From positions 65,258,969-65,322,968 of the forward strand of contig OX377205.1 in assembly GCA_947396885.1 (NCBI GenBank): a stretch of 64,000 nucleotides of DNA, read 5' to 3'. Below, one piece after another: positions 33,425 through 47,800 of the stretch; within the stretch, counting starts at the first letter, position 1; each line of letters starts with the position of its first letter. The position numbers and the translations under genes are program-made. Source of the stretch: Heligmosomoides polygyrus polygyrus. Lineage: Eukaryota > Nematoda > Chromadorea > Rhabditida > Heligmosomidae. The notes below the pieces were generated by a model that saw only the letters and a program-made list of their open reading frames with translations, had not been told where the DNA came from and made no database searches.

Positions 33425-36400
33425 GTTACATAAAATGAGCCTCGGAGCCCTCGTTCGAAACCTCCAGACAGAAGGTCAGCGTTTCCAATGGAGGGCTTGT
33501 ACGTGGTTGCGGCAGTGGCACCGTCTACGGGCAAAGGTCAACCAAAGCAGCGGGATGGCGAGAGCCCAGAGAAATAGACACTCCTGCTGCGCTACGAGCG
33601 AGCGAGCTGACTCAGCGCCCGAATGAGAGAACACGCTCGTCGTCTGCGTTTCCAGGGCTCGCCGATTGTTGCAGAAACTTGCTGTAGATGGAGACTGAAT
33701 TTAGGGAAGGCCATGTTCCAAAAGAGTAGGACTTCCTGCAGGTCAGAATCGAGATGCACCGGAACCGCTACTTCCTACGGGAATAAATATGATGATTCCA
33801 AGAAATGAGGGCGTAGAAGCGGTTCATCCTCAGACCTTCTTTATTGTCCGTCTCTCTCCAGCAAAGCATTGGTGCTTAATGACAGTTCAGTGGAGGTTTA
33901 TTAGGGAGACACACTTCAGTGTCTTTATAACCTCTCATTTTCTCTAGTCTTATGTATAGCCTGCCACAGCGGGTTGCGGTGAGTCCTTGCTCCTTCGACT
34001 GATAAAAGGAATTCACTTGACAAGGAGCGGGAGAAGCACGACCATTCACCGTTTTGCAAGGGAAAACAGTTCCTCACCCTCAAATCAAAAACTGACACCG
34101 AATTCTTGAAGCCATGGAATAACGGCGAAAAATTCCAATCATGCACGTAGAGCACGCAAAAATAGCAAAGCTTCTAGTCGAGCAGAACTCCACATGTGGC
34201 CATAAACACTGTTGTGTTTAACTCAGAACACAGCACCTCCCAAGCCCAATAAACGGAAGAGGCATCGCTCCCACGTAGTGGCCATTATTGTTGTTGACTA
34301 ACATGTCATTGTCTCTACGCGATATTTTCCACCCAACCTGTGCCAGAAAAGGTGGAAATCTGAGCTCGTCGATGTTGCTGATATGTCACTCCTCCAGCAG
34401 ACGCTCCTCCTTTGAGAAATGAGTGCTAATGAAGTGCACTGGTCGACTCACCCAACCTCGGTCCCACCAGTAGATTACATGAGAACTGGTCCATGACTCA
34501 TTCCGCCACGCGCGTGCGGCGTGAGTCAGATAGAAAGAGTAAGCCTCTGCGTCTTATCTCCTTGCGAGCGCAACGTCATCCGCCTTCTCGTCGAACAGCA
34601 GAGTCACGTGGATAGAACATGAACACGGCCGGAACCGTAGGGAGAGTTGGTGGTGTCGCATAGAATCGACAACGAGTATTGGTTGTGTTACAACTGTTTT
34701 ATTGATATGTGAAAGAAAAAAGGGAATTGGAGTGATTTAGGACGAGGCTTGGTGCGGTATGCACTTGGTTTTTCCTAATTTAAAGTGTGCAGTGACCCGC
34801 TTATCACGTAAAGTTTATCTTCAACGTCAAAATGGTAATACCAATAATACCATGAGCAGGAAAATAAAAACAAAACAAATATCACCAATGTGCTAATCTA
34901 GCGGCAAGTACATCGAGGTGGTCCTTGCATTCTCTTGTAATAGGCGGCGCCCTGCGGTCCTCAGAAATTGGTGGAACCTCCAGAGCTCGGTGAGCACTTC
35001 CACTTGTCGTTGTTGCTCATCAGTACTTATGTGCTGTGGTGCAACTTCACCTTGACGAAGTTTTATGCCTAATCCTAATACTATAAGATGGTGGCGCTAT
35101 GATTTAGCAATCAGCTGGACTTGACTGACCTCACACACAGCATTCGTCTCGTAGGGATGTGGTGAGATAGCAGCGGTGATTCCAAAACGCTGCTTGGATT
35201 AGCAATTTCACCCTGCTTGGCCGTTTTGTAGCATGTAACTGCAAGGTCTGAAGTGCCTGTCATACTTCCCTTGCGAGCGCAGTGACACTGTGTTAAAGCT
35301 ACGCACTAGTTTCCCATTCAATTACTCTCACTGTAGCCTCAACAGAGGTGTAATGGGGCTCTGAAGATCCGCAGCTACATTAGATGTCCTCATGTTTGTT
35401 GCAGGTGTTTATGCTGATTTGATCAATCGGTCCACTACTCATAAGATCTATTATTGGTCGCCCTGGTCTCTCGGCTGTTGCCGCTATTTGAATGTGCTCA
35501 TTCCGCCTCTGAACCATCTCTACTACTGGTAGTCTCGCACCCAACTAGCACGCACGTGGCCTCAGTGGGAGAGTTGTAGGCAATGCGCTCATGAGTGAGA
35601 GACCTGTCGGTTAGCCAGAAGTCGAGGTGCATGTTGAGTGTGAGAGGCGGCAGACGATAAAGACACGAGCGGGATGCATGTGAGGCGCGAGAGGGTGCGA
35701 GACATGGTTGCAGAAAACCCGCGCGCCGCGTTGGCACCTTGCCCATGGACCAGTTCTCCGGCAACGCCACCAGTAGGGTGCTCTAGCACCGACGTGCTCC
35801 GCTGTCTGCACTCTAGCGCGGGCAAAAAGAGATGTAGGGGCTATGCGAGGAGAATCTCTAGTACGGAGAGCGCCGACGGCGCGACGAATCGGCGAAAACA
35901 TGAGTCATGGTTGTCCGTTGCCGGAGAACTGGTCCGCTTGGCATAGTGCCGAGGCGGCGAGCGGTTTTTCGTGGTGTTGTCTCGCGCACTCCACGCCTCC
36001 CTGCTCGCCACACCCCGGAGTCCCTTCCCTAGCCCAATCTGGAGAGTCACTCTGCTCATCTGACTCTCGCCGCTCGCGCGTGACGGAATTTTTCGGGGAC
36101 CAGTTCACATGTAATCCATGGTTGTCCTTTGCCCTGTAACCCAGTGGCACCGGCGCGCACAGTGCGAACGGGGCGCGTCAACTGACCGCTCGCTTCTCTT
36201 CTGGATCTCCTCCCTCCCCTGTGTTCTACGACTGTTAGCTGATTAAGTCCTTGTGGCTGAGTCGTCGTTAGCTGCGGTGGGCACTATTCGGTATCACCGA
36301 CCTGCTCTGTTCTGCGACTTGCTCGATAATAGACATGCAGGTTTCTTTCCAGGTAGTAGAAGCAGGGCATGGACCATATAAGTGGGGCTACTAGTCAAAA

Positions 36401-37975
36401 TGACCGCATGGAGTACTATAAAACGATTGCTGAAGGTGAAAATTGAAGGTGAAGGAACGTGCCTATTCCAACCTCTGACTTCCTGTGTGCTTGCTTCTGC
36501 GAGTATTACGGCGATGTGCAAACATTTGTAGGGACTGAGACTCAGTCCTGCATTGTTGTTTGGAGAACTAGGCTACCTAGTTATCAGCTGCTCTTGTAGG
36601 CTTGGAAGTAAGTTGTAGGAGCAACCCCAAGCAACCGAGATTGCTGCTTTAAAAAAGGTGGGTAAAGCAGACCAAGAAAACCTCGCAAACTCAACTTACA
36701 TGAGATTTCCACCATCAGTGAAGCAATCTTGACATTTGTATGGCAGATAGCTCCTTAAAACAAACGTAACATATCGTATGTGCCATAGACACTTCTCTAG
36801 TTCAGGCGACAAGCTTATGCGCATCGCAACGGGCAAACATTTATGGTCGAACTTGTGCCCTCCTTGATAGCGTTTCAGGGAAATGGCGGCTTTCCTTTAT
36901 TTCCGCCTCCACGTTGGTATTTTGGCTCCCGCCAATACCTCAATGATCCTATTCCTGGCGTTCGTCCCCTTTCTCAATGCAATTTCTAGAGAAATCTAGG
37001 GGGTCCTCCCTGGAGCGGTTGTGCAGTTCTGATGCGACAGTGGATTCGCGCACAGTTCTGGCGATTGACGTTTCAAAGCGACGAGGTGCCGTGGTGGAAT
37101 TCATACTAGTTTAGAATAGCGGTCCGGAACGCTCTTGCAGGCGCTCGCGAGTAAAAACTTCAAGACACGGTCCTCTCGTAGAAAGTGTGTCACCATCGTA
37201 TAATAGTTTGCCATCAGTTTCACATCGACAGAATGAAGCGCCTTCTCCCTGGCTAATATAGATCCACGTGGTCTACCAGTTTCTGCTAAATAGGCAGAGA
37301 GTGCGCTTGTGTTTCTTTAGGTGTATCCGTCCGGTAGTCGCTGTCGGTTTTTCATAATCCCCCATAACTCGGATTCGTTAAATTAGGTGTAACCATTTTT
37401 AGAAATAAGAAGCAGTTTTATCTGCAAGTGATGTCCATGGAATTCTCGCTTCCATGTTACGGATTCCTGTTTCCGACCAATCTGGGCCTTCCGTTCTGTG
37501 TTTCATGTTCCACCTGTTTGGGTGAAGGGACTCATGGCGAGTGAATTAGCATTAACTGAAGTCCACGTCTTTCTCCATTCGAGGGTGACTTAGCAGTCTC
37601 TCAGCTGTCTCATGAGGTCAGTCGGGTTGCCTTACTCCCCCTTTCTTCTCATTCTATCACTTGCTTCTGAAAAGCTTCTGTAGCATGAAATGATCCTTGG
37701 GCGGGTAATTTGCCCAACTTCCTTTGTCTTCTCTACGCTCTAAAGAAGGCGGTTACGCCGAAACGTAAAAAGAATAATAAGGAAATAAAGAAGTATAACA
37801 ATCTTGGCTCAACAGCTTTACACGAGATCCTTCACCGACGTTTTGTGCACCTTATGTATCCAGAATGGTTGAGTGGTGATGTCTGCCTATCCGTCAGAAA
37901 TTGCTATCCATTCCGTTTGCATTAATTTCCTCTTACTTACAGTAGTTGTCACAACGATGTTTTGTTGCGATTAAA
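33425..37975. other. No gene seen; GC-rich block with an inverted repeat
   Basis: The GC-rich section 35490-36180 gives many long overlapping frames on both strands, as composition alone predicts. Within it, GGACCAGTTCTCCGGCAACG at about 35749 is repeated inverted as CGTTGCCGGAGAACTGGTCC at about 35918, a pair 170 bp apart. A fragment GGAGTCCCTTCCC near 36011 recalls the inner repeat of the 11.4 kb MITE. Nothing else is recognised. Confidence 0.4.
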
Positions 37976-38300
37976 ACTCCTGGCGCCAGGCGGGACTCGA
38001 ACCCGCACCTCCCTCTAACCGGGCTGATTTGAATTGTTTCTATCAAGACCGTCAGCTTAACTGGTTCCCTGCAGATATCAGCGGCCAGCTCATCCCGGAT
38101 ACGGGTGAGTGCTGATCGGTCCCACGAGTAGCGGATGTTACGTTCGATCAAACGGCGCCGGTGGTGTAATGGCATGCAGCATTCGTTAGCGGAAGGTGCG
38201 GGTTCGAGTCCCGCCTGGCGCCAGAAGTTTTGGTCGCAACAAAACATCGTTGTGACAGCTTACAACCTCGATACCAGCCACATGAGGCTTAAAGAAACTG
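37976..38300 (+). repeat. tRNA-like SINE family, inverted chimeric junction plus one plus-strand unit
   Basis: From 37976 to about 38026 the sequence is a minus-strand tRNA-like 3' half (B box read as GGACTCGAACCC). At 38028 it switches directly to plus-strand family sequence (CTGATTTGAATTGTTTCTAT), which leads to a plus-strand tRNA-like unit at 38155-38222 with a shortened anticodon arm. The head-to-head fusion suggests rearrangement between copies. Confidence 0.65.
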
Positions 38301-38825
38301 ATTTGAATTACAATAGTTGTTTTTGCGTTTCTTAATTAATGTTACGAATACAAAGGTTTTCTATCTTGTTGAGCGCTGTACCTGGTTCCTGTAGACGTCT
38401 GTTAACGCCAAATATTTGTTGCCAAAATCTCGGATAATTTATGGGTAATTATAGGGAAGCAGACCAATGCACGAAAAATGAAAGCATTTGGTTATATTCT
38501 GTGCTCTCGGAGAGAGTAGCAAGGGAAGGGCAATGAACTTTGTACTATTTTCGTTTCCCTGACTCTTAATCCGATTTCTGGCCATGCTGAATTATTTCGT
38601 TCCGCTTTTCGCGAAAAAAGTTTCTCACTCTCGTTTTGGTGAAAATAAAATGACAAGACATTTATATGAAGCAGTCCCACGATAAAATATGTATTCTGAA
38701 TGTGAGGTGCAGCCAGTTTGGACGGCGCTGTCGTGTACATTTCGCATTTGTTCTGCTAAGCCTTGTTCTACACTTATGTGTACAGAACACCCTTCTGAGC
38801 TTTGCGGAAATACTGATGCGTTCAG

Positions 38826-41800
38826 ATGATCCGCTCCGGCATCACCATGGCGGTGCGCCATGTACAAGTTCGAAATCTGGCCTCCGGTAAGGACATGCCG
38901 GTGGTGCGACTTCATGATGCCAAGCGGAAGGACGTCAACGAAATCATTAAGCCAACCGAGCCCAAAGTGAGCTTCAACTTTTGCTGCTCACGGCTGACTC
39001 ATTTTCCCAAATCCGCTAAAGTGTGAATATTTAGGTTCCGGTTGCGGTTACCGACGATGAAGCGGTTGAGATCGGCGGCAGACCAGTTGAACACACGGAG
39101 GAGCGCACAGTGCGTATATTCCGGCCAGCTCGAGAAGCTACACAGACGCCTTGGAATAATACTAAGGTGCGTTTCCCTCTACTCAGTTTTCCTTTTCTTT
39201 TTTGCTGCTTAGTCTTTATGTGAATTAAAAATATAATCTAAAAACATAAAATATAATAATAAAATTATAACACCTCCTTCACTGATAAGCCACCGAGGAG
39301 GTGTTATAATAAAAACGGTTTGTCTGAAGGGAGGTGGCGAAACAAGCTATTTAGGTTTGATATTATTTCTCCATAAATTTAAAGTATATTTATGTGATTT
39401 CTACGGATGCGCACGAATGCTCACGATTTTTGGGGCGGGGTCTCCAGCGCTGGGGTGACGAGCAGTCGCGGCAGTTGTTTACATGATTCCAGCGTGTTTG
39501 GTGATTGAGTCAAGAGGATGAGAGGATCGAGGCCTGTCTCACGTATAAGAGAAATGGTTTCTAAGGTAGAAGTAGATGCGCAGGCTGTTTTTGGGAGCGC
39601 TGGCTACGACTCCAGTGCTTTCATCGCAGTTTTCGTAGCTTGATGACTTTATGTGAGTTGTGGGATAGGTTTCAAGACAACAATAGTAGGTCTAGGTTTC
39701 TAATATGTTGGTATTTGTAGGGGTACGTATAATTACCTTGTCTACTAGTGCTAGCCGGTGTAACTGGGAATGTTTCTGAGCGTTACAAGGCGCTATCACT
39801 ACCTAATTTCACCCGAAAGCGTTTGGCTGGAATAGAGCATGGAGCTTACTAAAACGTAAAGGTTTGAATGAAAGTTTTGAAAGGTGTTGATTATTATGAT
39901 TGTTTGACGCATTGGGTTGGGTTTTTTTATTCTGCATGTTTTTTGGTGAAATTACTCCTATGTGAACACATTTAGGTTGAGATCACTTTTAATCTGACCC
40001 CTTAGCTGACAAGACCGCTGCGTCGCATTGGCTTCGTAGTTTTGACAATTGTGCATGCATAGGCAAAAATCAAACAAGTTCTAATCCCGGCATATTCGCA
40101 CACTCATTATGCCTCGTGTGGTGTCGCATATACCAAAGTAATTAATTATTAGTAAAGGATTGGAGTATGTACCACACAGTAATTGATCTTGATCTGACCT
40201 GCATAAGAACGACATTCATTCTTCCTGACCACATTTCATCACGTGCAATCATATGCCAATGGGGAAGTTTTAAAGAAACCAGAGTGAACACATGGGCTTC
40301 CACAATTCTAAGGCGCTATCGGTTCTATTATGAAGGGGTCAGAACTGGGGACTTATATTCTGTTCAGTAGTTATACAGCATTGTAGCAGTGTCTGCATGC
40401 CAGACGTGTTCTCCAGCACATAGAGTCAAAGAAACTGTACTGAACCAATACACTTGCTAGAATCATTGAAGCAAGATGTATCAGATTTGGTCCTCATTGG
40501 ATAACATGTCCACAAACACCAAAGTGCTGGCGCAATTCTTCAAAACACAAGGAAAACGTGACGTTCAATCGTTTTTCGTTCGATCAAACGGCGCCGGTAG
40601 TGTAATGGCGTAGAGCATTCCCGCCCGGTTAGAGGGAGGTGCGGGCCCGAGTCCCGCCTGGCGCTAGGGTTTTGATCGCAACCAAACATTGTCGTGGCAG
40701 CTTACAACTTCGATACCAGCCAATTGAGGCTTAAAGAAACTGATTTGAATTGTTTCTATCAAGACCATCAGCTTAACTGGTCCCATGCTGATATCAGCGG
40801 CCAGCTCCTCCCGGATACGGGTAGGTGCTAATCGGTCCCACAAGGTGTGGATGTTGCGTTCGATCAAACGGCGCCGGTGGCATAATGGTGTAGAGCATTC
40901 TCGCCCGGTTAGAGGGAGGTGCGGGTTCGAGTCCCGCCTGGCGCTAGAAGTTTTGATCGCAACAAAACATCGTTGTTACAGCTTACAACCTCGATACCAG
41001 CCAATTGAGGCTTAAAGAAACTGATTTGAATTGTTTCTATCAAGACCATCAGCTTAACTGGTCCCATGCTGATATCAGCGGCCAGCTCCTCCCGGATACG
41101 GGTAGGTGCTAATCGGTCCCACAAGGTGTGGATGTTGCGTTCGATCAAACGGCGCCGGTGGCATAATGGTGTAGAGCATTCTCGCCCGGTTAGAGGGAGG
41201 TGCGGGTTCGAGTCCCGCCTGGCGCTAGAAGTTTTGATCGCAACAAAACATCGTTGTTACAGCTTACAACCTCGATACCAGCCAATTGAGGCTTAAAGAA
41301 ACTGATTTGAATTGTTTCTATCAAGACCATCAGCTTAACTGGTCCCATGCTGATATCAGCGGCCAGCTCCTCCCGGATACGGGTAGGTGCTAATCGGTCC
41401 CACAAGGTGTGGATGTTGCGTTCGATCAAACGGCGCCGGTGGCATAATGGTGTAGAGCATTCTCGCCCGGTTAGAGGGAGGTGCGGGTTCGAGTCCCGCC
41501 TGGCGCTAGAAGTTTTGATCGCAACAAAACATCGTTGTTACAGCTTACAACCTCGATACCAGCCAATTGAGGCTTAAAGAAACTGATTTGAATTGTTTCG
41601 AATATGGTATTGTTATATAAGTTTTTCAGCAATCGGTTGAGTCCTCAGTTTTCCAGTCATTTGTTATCACTCATTTGCCGTCTTGAGAGAGCACACATCT
41701 GGAAGAGGGGCCTGTCGACTAGAGTGGCGTATTACTGTACGTTGGCGGTGAAGAGTGTATCAGACAGCAAGCTGCGTGCAGAGAGCATGGTGGCACGGTG

Positions 41801-44800
41801 GGCGCGAGATAACGCGACGATAAACGACTGCTGGACATTATGTACGAATGGTCACCGCGGACGCGGCGGATAGCGCGGCATTAGACGTCGCAATTGGGTG
41901 ACTTCAGCGGCCAGTGATATCTATACCTGCCTCAAAACTTGCACATCAAGTGTTAGAAATTGTATACAAAGTCAGTTTCACTGCGATAGTGTGTAATATT
42001 TTCAGCTTTTCCTGAAAAAGCATCATATAAAATTGAGGCTTAGATCGTTGTTTAGTTTTATAACTCGAACTCAATATCTGAACCAGAGCATGTTTTCCCG
42101 CAACTCCTGCAACACCCGAAAGGGATATCAACAACTAAAACCTAGCGTCTGCAGCAAGTCATGAGGTACAGCTCACACGACCGCAGCGGAGCTCATCGCG
42201 CATGCGGCAGTCGCCGTCGCGGGCGCGGTGACCATTCGTACATAAAGACCGCCCCTCACGATAAACAGCCTGCCACGTTGTCCCGCAACGGCTAGCAACG
42301 GGTTCGTACGTTAGGTGTCTTCCTGAGTTACGGTAGCGCGCCACCGCCGCTCGCCACAGCCCTCAATTACGGTAGCGTGGCGGGTTGTTGAGCCCGCCTT
42401 GGACGAGGTGCAACGGACGAACGGAGCAGACCATGCGCCGTGGCGCAGACTTCCTGTTGTTGTAGAGTAGCGATTGACGACTTTTTTCATTTCCTGCTAT
42501 TTCTTCTCTTTCCCCATTCTAGTTTTCATATAGCTTTGGGCTCTGAGTGACTCCTGCTGGGGGTTGGGAGGGGGTTCGCCTTGAACACGCTTTAACGACG
42601 GCAATAAAGATCGAGTTATCCTCGTGTTAGTAAAGTTTGCCTCCACCCGATTTCTACTATACCTCCGGTACTCTTATAGATATCGTTGTAAATTATCGAC
42701 TGGCTTGAGGCTGGGAAATCAACTCCCTTTTCATCGTAATTAGTGGTTCAGAGGGTGCATTGTAAGCAGAAATAAAAGAGAAGTAGCAGATATTTGTAAA
42801 GAAGTGTGGCTTCTTTGATAAGGCAGGTGAAGTTATCATTAAAGAAGACACACTGCTACAAGTAGAGAGTGAAAAAGATGAAAGGTTAAAGGATGGCGTC
42901 ACTCAATCTCTTTTGGGATGCGCCACGCATTCTACTTCTAAGGAATGTGGAAGTAATTTGAATCCGTATTTGGCCTATACAATAACGTGTGGTCTCAGAG
43001 GCCTAGTTGGCCTGGACGGGAAATCTGGACTAAGAACCTGGAAGCAAATGCACGCGACAACCAGGACCTCCTCTGACTGCGCTTCACGCGCCCAAGCCGA
43101 TGGTATCGACGCATATTCAGCACTGTCGGGCTACACCAAAAGTGGCTACGCCTCCAGTTGCTACGTCCTCTCGACCTCTCGATGGGTATGAGGATTACCA
43201 TAGACGATCATGCAGGTAATGCAAGATATAGGCGCTTAAGAAATATGTTTTCAAACAGCATTTCAGGATAATTTTCGTTTGATTGATGAGCTCTGAATCA
43301 CCTTTATCACATCCCCTCCCGTTGATCATCGACTTGCTCGAGTGGGCGTCAGCAGCGTCTCCATTCGTTCTTGTCGCGTGTCAAAGTGCTCCAATGGATC
43401 CTCTCGCGAGGGAGACGAAGGGCGCCATATCGTTCGTTCAGGGCCTTCACGAAGAAGTCCGACCAACGCGTTGGTCCCGGAGTTCTGTTGGCATCCCACG
43501 GAATCCAGTCGGTGAAGACCCTCGTCTAGCGAGTGTCTGCGAAGCGCATTACGTGGCCGGCCCACCTAATTTCCGACGGGACAGCGTATCCGATCTTCGA
43601 ACGTCGGCACAGCTCGGAATTCCGGAAGCCTTCTCTCACTTGCGTGAGTCGTGTCGCTCCGAGCATCGTCCTCTCGATTCCACCCTGCGTGACGCTGACC
43701 GCGTGTTCATCCTGCTTTCGTATAGCCCAGGTCTCTGAGGCGTATGTTAGGGCAGGAAGAACGGTCGAGTCGACTAGGTGGGGACGGAGTCGGACGTTCT
43801 TCATCTTCTTCGCAACTTCTTCGACGCTCTTGAAAGCTCCCCAAGCCGCTCGTTTCCTCCTGCTCAGCTCCGGCCTAGGTCGTTGGCCATATTGACTTCA
43901 CGACCCAGATAAATGTTAGCTGGAGCACTCGCGATGTTCGTTACGTTGAGCGGGAATGGGGCATCAGAAGCTTGTCCGTTTATCGTCAACATCGTCTTCG
44001 TAAGATTCAGCTGCAGTTCAACGTTTCCACATACACGATCGAAGTCGGCCAGCATTCGCTCCGCCTGGCTGCTCGGTGTAAACCTAAGCCACGCCAGGGT
44101 GTTGATGAGCGCTGGCGGTAGGTTCTTCAGGTGCTCGGGTCTGATCCTGTCAGGACCTGGTGCTGTACGTTTCTTCACCGACGAGATGGCGGGTCGGATC
44201 TCGGAAGGGAGAACAGAGGGGACGACGTATCCATCCTGCGGAAGATGGGGTGGGTGCAGGTGGACGTGGCTATCGAAGAGATCGGAGTAGAAGTCATGGA
44301 TGACCTTCTCCATGGTCCTTCTGGAAAAGGTGACGGTTCCGTCAGGACATCGGATGACGGTCATCTTAATCTTGAAGTTGGCGAAGTTCCGGCAGGCATT
44401 GCAAGGGCTCAATCCTTCCTCTGCACTTCGGGCAACACTTTCGCCCTTCTGTCCTTAAGTTCTTCCTTTATCGCCTCTCCGCATAGCTTCCCAAGCTTGT
44501 TAATTGGTTGTTGCCTGACGCTTGTGCTGCTCCGCTGCGTATCAGCTCGAGAGTTTCCGGAGACAGACATCTCTTGGTGGTCTTCAAGCTCTCAGCTCGC
44601 TCAACACTATCGCGGAGATGGTACACGAAGCGGTCGTATTCCTCGTCAATGTTGTCCATGGCGGGATCTTCTCATAGGCCGGCAATAGAGGTGTAGAGCT
44701 CCCAGTTGATGGTTGTTCTGGGATTCCTCTTCCTGAACTTTGCGGCCTTCTCTCCTTGACGCGAAGAGCGGAACCTCACGTGAAGGAGCCGGTGCTCCGT

Positions 44801-47800
44801 TCCCGTGAAGAACTAGGGGACAACGGAGACGTCGGTCAGGCAATACTTGCGATTGAAGATGATGTGATCGATCTCGTTGTGGAACTGGCCACCGGGGGAT
44901 TCCCAGGTCCACCGTAGAGAGGGAGGCTTCCGGAACTGAGTTTCCATGGATATCTTGGTCGACATGATAAACTCAGACAGCCTTTCACCTTGCTCGTTCC
45001 ACTCCAAACCGTGGGTTCCGATGTGAAGTTCTTCCGGCGACCTTCGTGGTCCGATCTTGGCGTTGAAGTCGCCGACGATCACCTTGTAGGTGTGATCTTC
45101 CTTATAGGACTTCTCCTGCTCCATTAGAAGGCTTCGAACTCTTCGTCGTCGTAGTCGGATGTTGGGGCGTACGACGAACACAGTCAAAGCTGGCACGGAG
45201 CCACATCGCTTCAGTCGCAGACGTCCAATTCGGGTTGTCAGGGACTCTTGCGAATGGATGCTCATGGCCAAATGCGTGTTGACGAGGACACCAACGCCGC
45301 CTACTCCCCTGCCTTTGCATGTTCCGAGGAACAGTTCTTCGTAGGCGGTGGTGTCTGCTCGTCTCGGGCAGTCCGGTGACGTCGTACTTGATTTTCCTGG
45401 CTTGTATCACCAGGTCCTCGACGGATGCATACGATGCGAGCGTGCGGGAGTTGTAAGTACAGGTTGTCATCCTAGTCCTTCTCAATTTGCGCAGCCTGGT
45501 TAGGCCCTGAGATTTTAGCAGCCTCTCTGTACTTGTCCTTCCCATCGCTACAGAAATGGGGCTTATTCGGGGTCAGGGGAATGAAGCCGATCGGTGCTGC
45601 TGTGTCTGACTGGAGTACACACGGGTAGGCTCTGTCGTGCGGGCGAGGACTTCGGGCAGCCAGCCAGACTGCCCAAACGCGGAACGAGACTTTTCAGGCG
45701 GCTTCGAATCGCCTTACATGTTATTCCAGTCTACCGAGTGCAAGCTTTTGGTCGGGCCGACACAGTAACGATCTGCGCAGGCACAAACACATCCACCCAC
45801 ACTGTGCATGAACATGCCGCTCCCACGCACAAGGAACGCGTCGACCCGACACAGCAGGAGCAAGGAGTCCATCCCCTACATCCTACCCGCGTCTCTGGGC
45901 AGTACACGGTCGCATTTGGTTCGTGTTTCATTCCCTATCCATCACCCGAGGACGCGGCCCTGCGATATGCGGCCCGAGATCCCTCTTAGCAAGACGGCCC
46001 GAAAGCTCTCTATCGAGGAAGATCTGGATAGAATGTAAAAACAACCCTGCTAGAAGTAAAAGTAAAAGAATAGTACGGTTCTTCAGTTGCTTATGTTTGT
46101 GTATGAGCTTCACAGAAGCACGAAGAAATTCGTTTCCATGGGAGAGAAAGGGCACTTTAAGCTTACGATTTAGCATTTTATCACTTGTTACTTCTTACTC
46201 TGTAGATCGTAAACTTCGATAATTTTGCTTCACCAGCATCTTCGGATTTGATTTCCTTGGCATGATGAGGAATGATGGTTGAAGACTGCTGTCTTTTATG
46301 AATACATGATGCGTCCATCCCCTCCTTCCATGGTGGTTGGAAGTTATTAGAAACAAGCCAAGAGAAAGGGCTTGTTTTTATCGGTTCATTGGTAAAAACT
46401 GAACTACGCCTCCAGAGGCAAAGCTCGACACGTAGAACAGGATTAATAGCTCAGTAATACCAATGTTGTTACATACACATGTGCACCTAATCGCTGCTTC
46501 TTGGTTTCCTGTGTTATTCGTAGAACCTCCACCCTCTCATTTCTGGTATATCGATGGCAAGTTCTTACACCGCTGTTCCCTGAAGCCCAGCTATTCTGGT
46601 CGGACTAATCTAGTCTTTGGTATAGTTTACCCCCTCCTTAACTCAAGCTTTGAGCAAAAAAACTTAGGCTCCGTCCCTGTTCTTTGAACGAGGACGGTCC
46701 TCTGCATTATCTAACATGCTATGGTGAAGAACATGCAGGTGGCTCTCACCGCTTGGAGAGATTAACGGTGTGACAAGTGGTGGACGTCGGTCAATTCCTT
46801 CATTCCTGCATTGGGTTTTGGAAACCACTCTAGTCTTATATGGTCTAAGCACTAAACTCGACAGAATAGCCCCGAATTCTTTTGTTTAGACCAGACACCA
46901 AATGGTCCCCTCAAAGGAAGGAGATAATTCGCCGTTCCCATTTTTTAGTTTTAGTTTTTTTTTAATAACTACATACATGTTAGCTTCTGGACTGGCTTGG
47001 CACATGGCAAGAACATCTCAGGAAAGAGTTTTTCGCTTTTTCAAAATCTTTTTCAAGGTGATGCAGTACTTATAGCATTCACTTAGTTTATTTCTTCTTC
47101 TGTTAAGAGCTACGATGCCTCTTTATTTATCCCGGTCGATTCCGATATTCTGGAGGTTGCGGTTCTTTGTTCTTTCGTCTTATTACTATTTTACTGCTGT
47201 TGTCTATTGTACATCTTGAGTTCAGACAAATAACTAAACAAATACTGGCTGCAATTAAGCTATCTCTTTTGATATGTCACATATTATGCTGATGTGGATG
47301 TCATCCTACTTGGCCTTTACAATGAATCCTGGTTTGCTTTATTTTGAATGTAATGGTTTCTCGGGTAAGCCTGATGGTACTTCCTTCATCCAAAAGGGAC
47401 GTACGGCTAGTTTCGACCAGACGTCGTAGCTCAATATGAAATGTGTTTGCACTGTCCTCGAAAACGGTGTCTCCCACTGCTTGTGCCGCATGAGCTTTTC
47501 CTCGTAAACGTGGAACTGCAAATGATGGTATTGTTAAGCCACAGCTACTCTAGTTCCACGCGACATGATCTTTCTAGTAAAAGTAGCGATGGAAGCTTAT
47601 TTGCTAATTACTGAGTTTCAAATGACAAAACGTATCAAGAATTGTCTTGTTTTTGCTTTAGAGAACTTGCATACGCCTAATAATCCACGTGCCTTTCAAA
47701 AAACTGCGTGACTAGCAGAAGCTGGTGGTACAGTAGGACTATGATGATATGCTAACGATGTTTCATACGACTTCACATACGTAGTTCAAGGTTTTTATGG

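Noticed and set aside
32950..33626. Plus-strand frames at 32.95-33.63 kb
   Set aside because: Part of the second is the opposite strand of the first MPP8-like exon; the first has no recognisable content.
35498..36150. Cluster of overlapping frames on both strands
   Set aside because: Explained by GC-rich composition; no domain and no exon-like boundaries.
40785..41577. Three identical 76-codon frames read as a small gene family
   Set aside because: They are read-through of the tandem tRNA-like unit; both strands give equally open frames.
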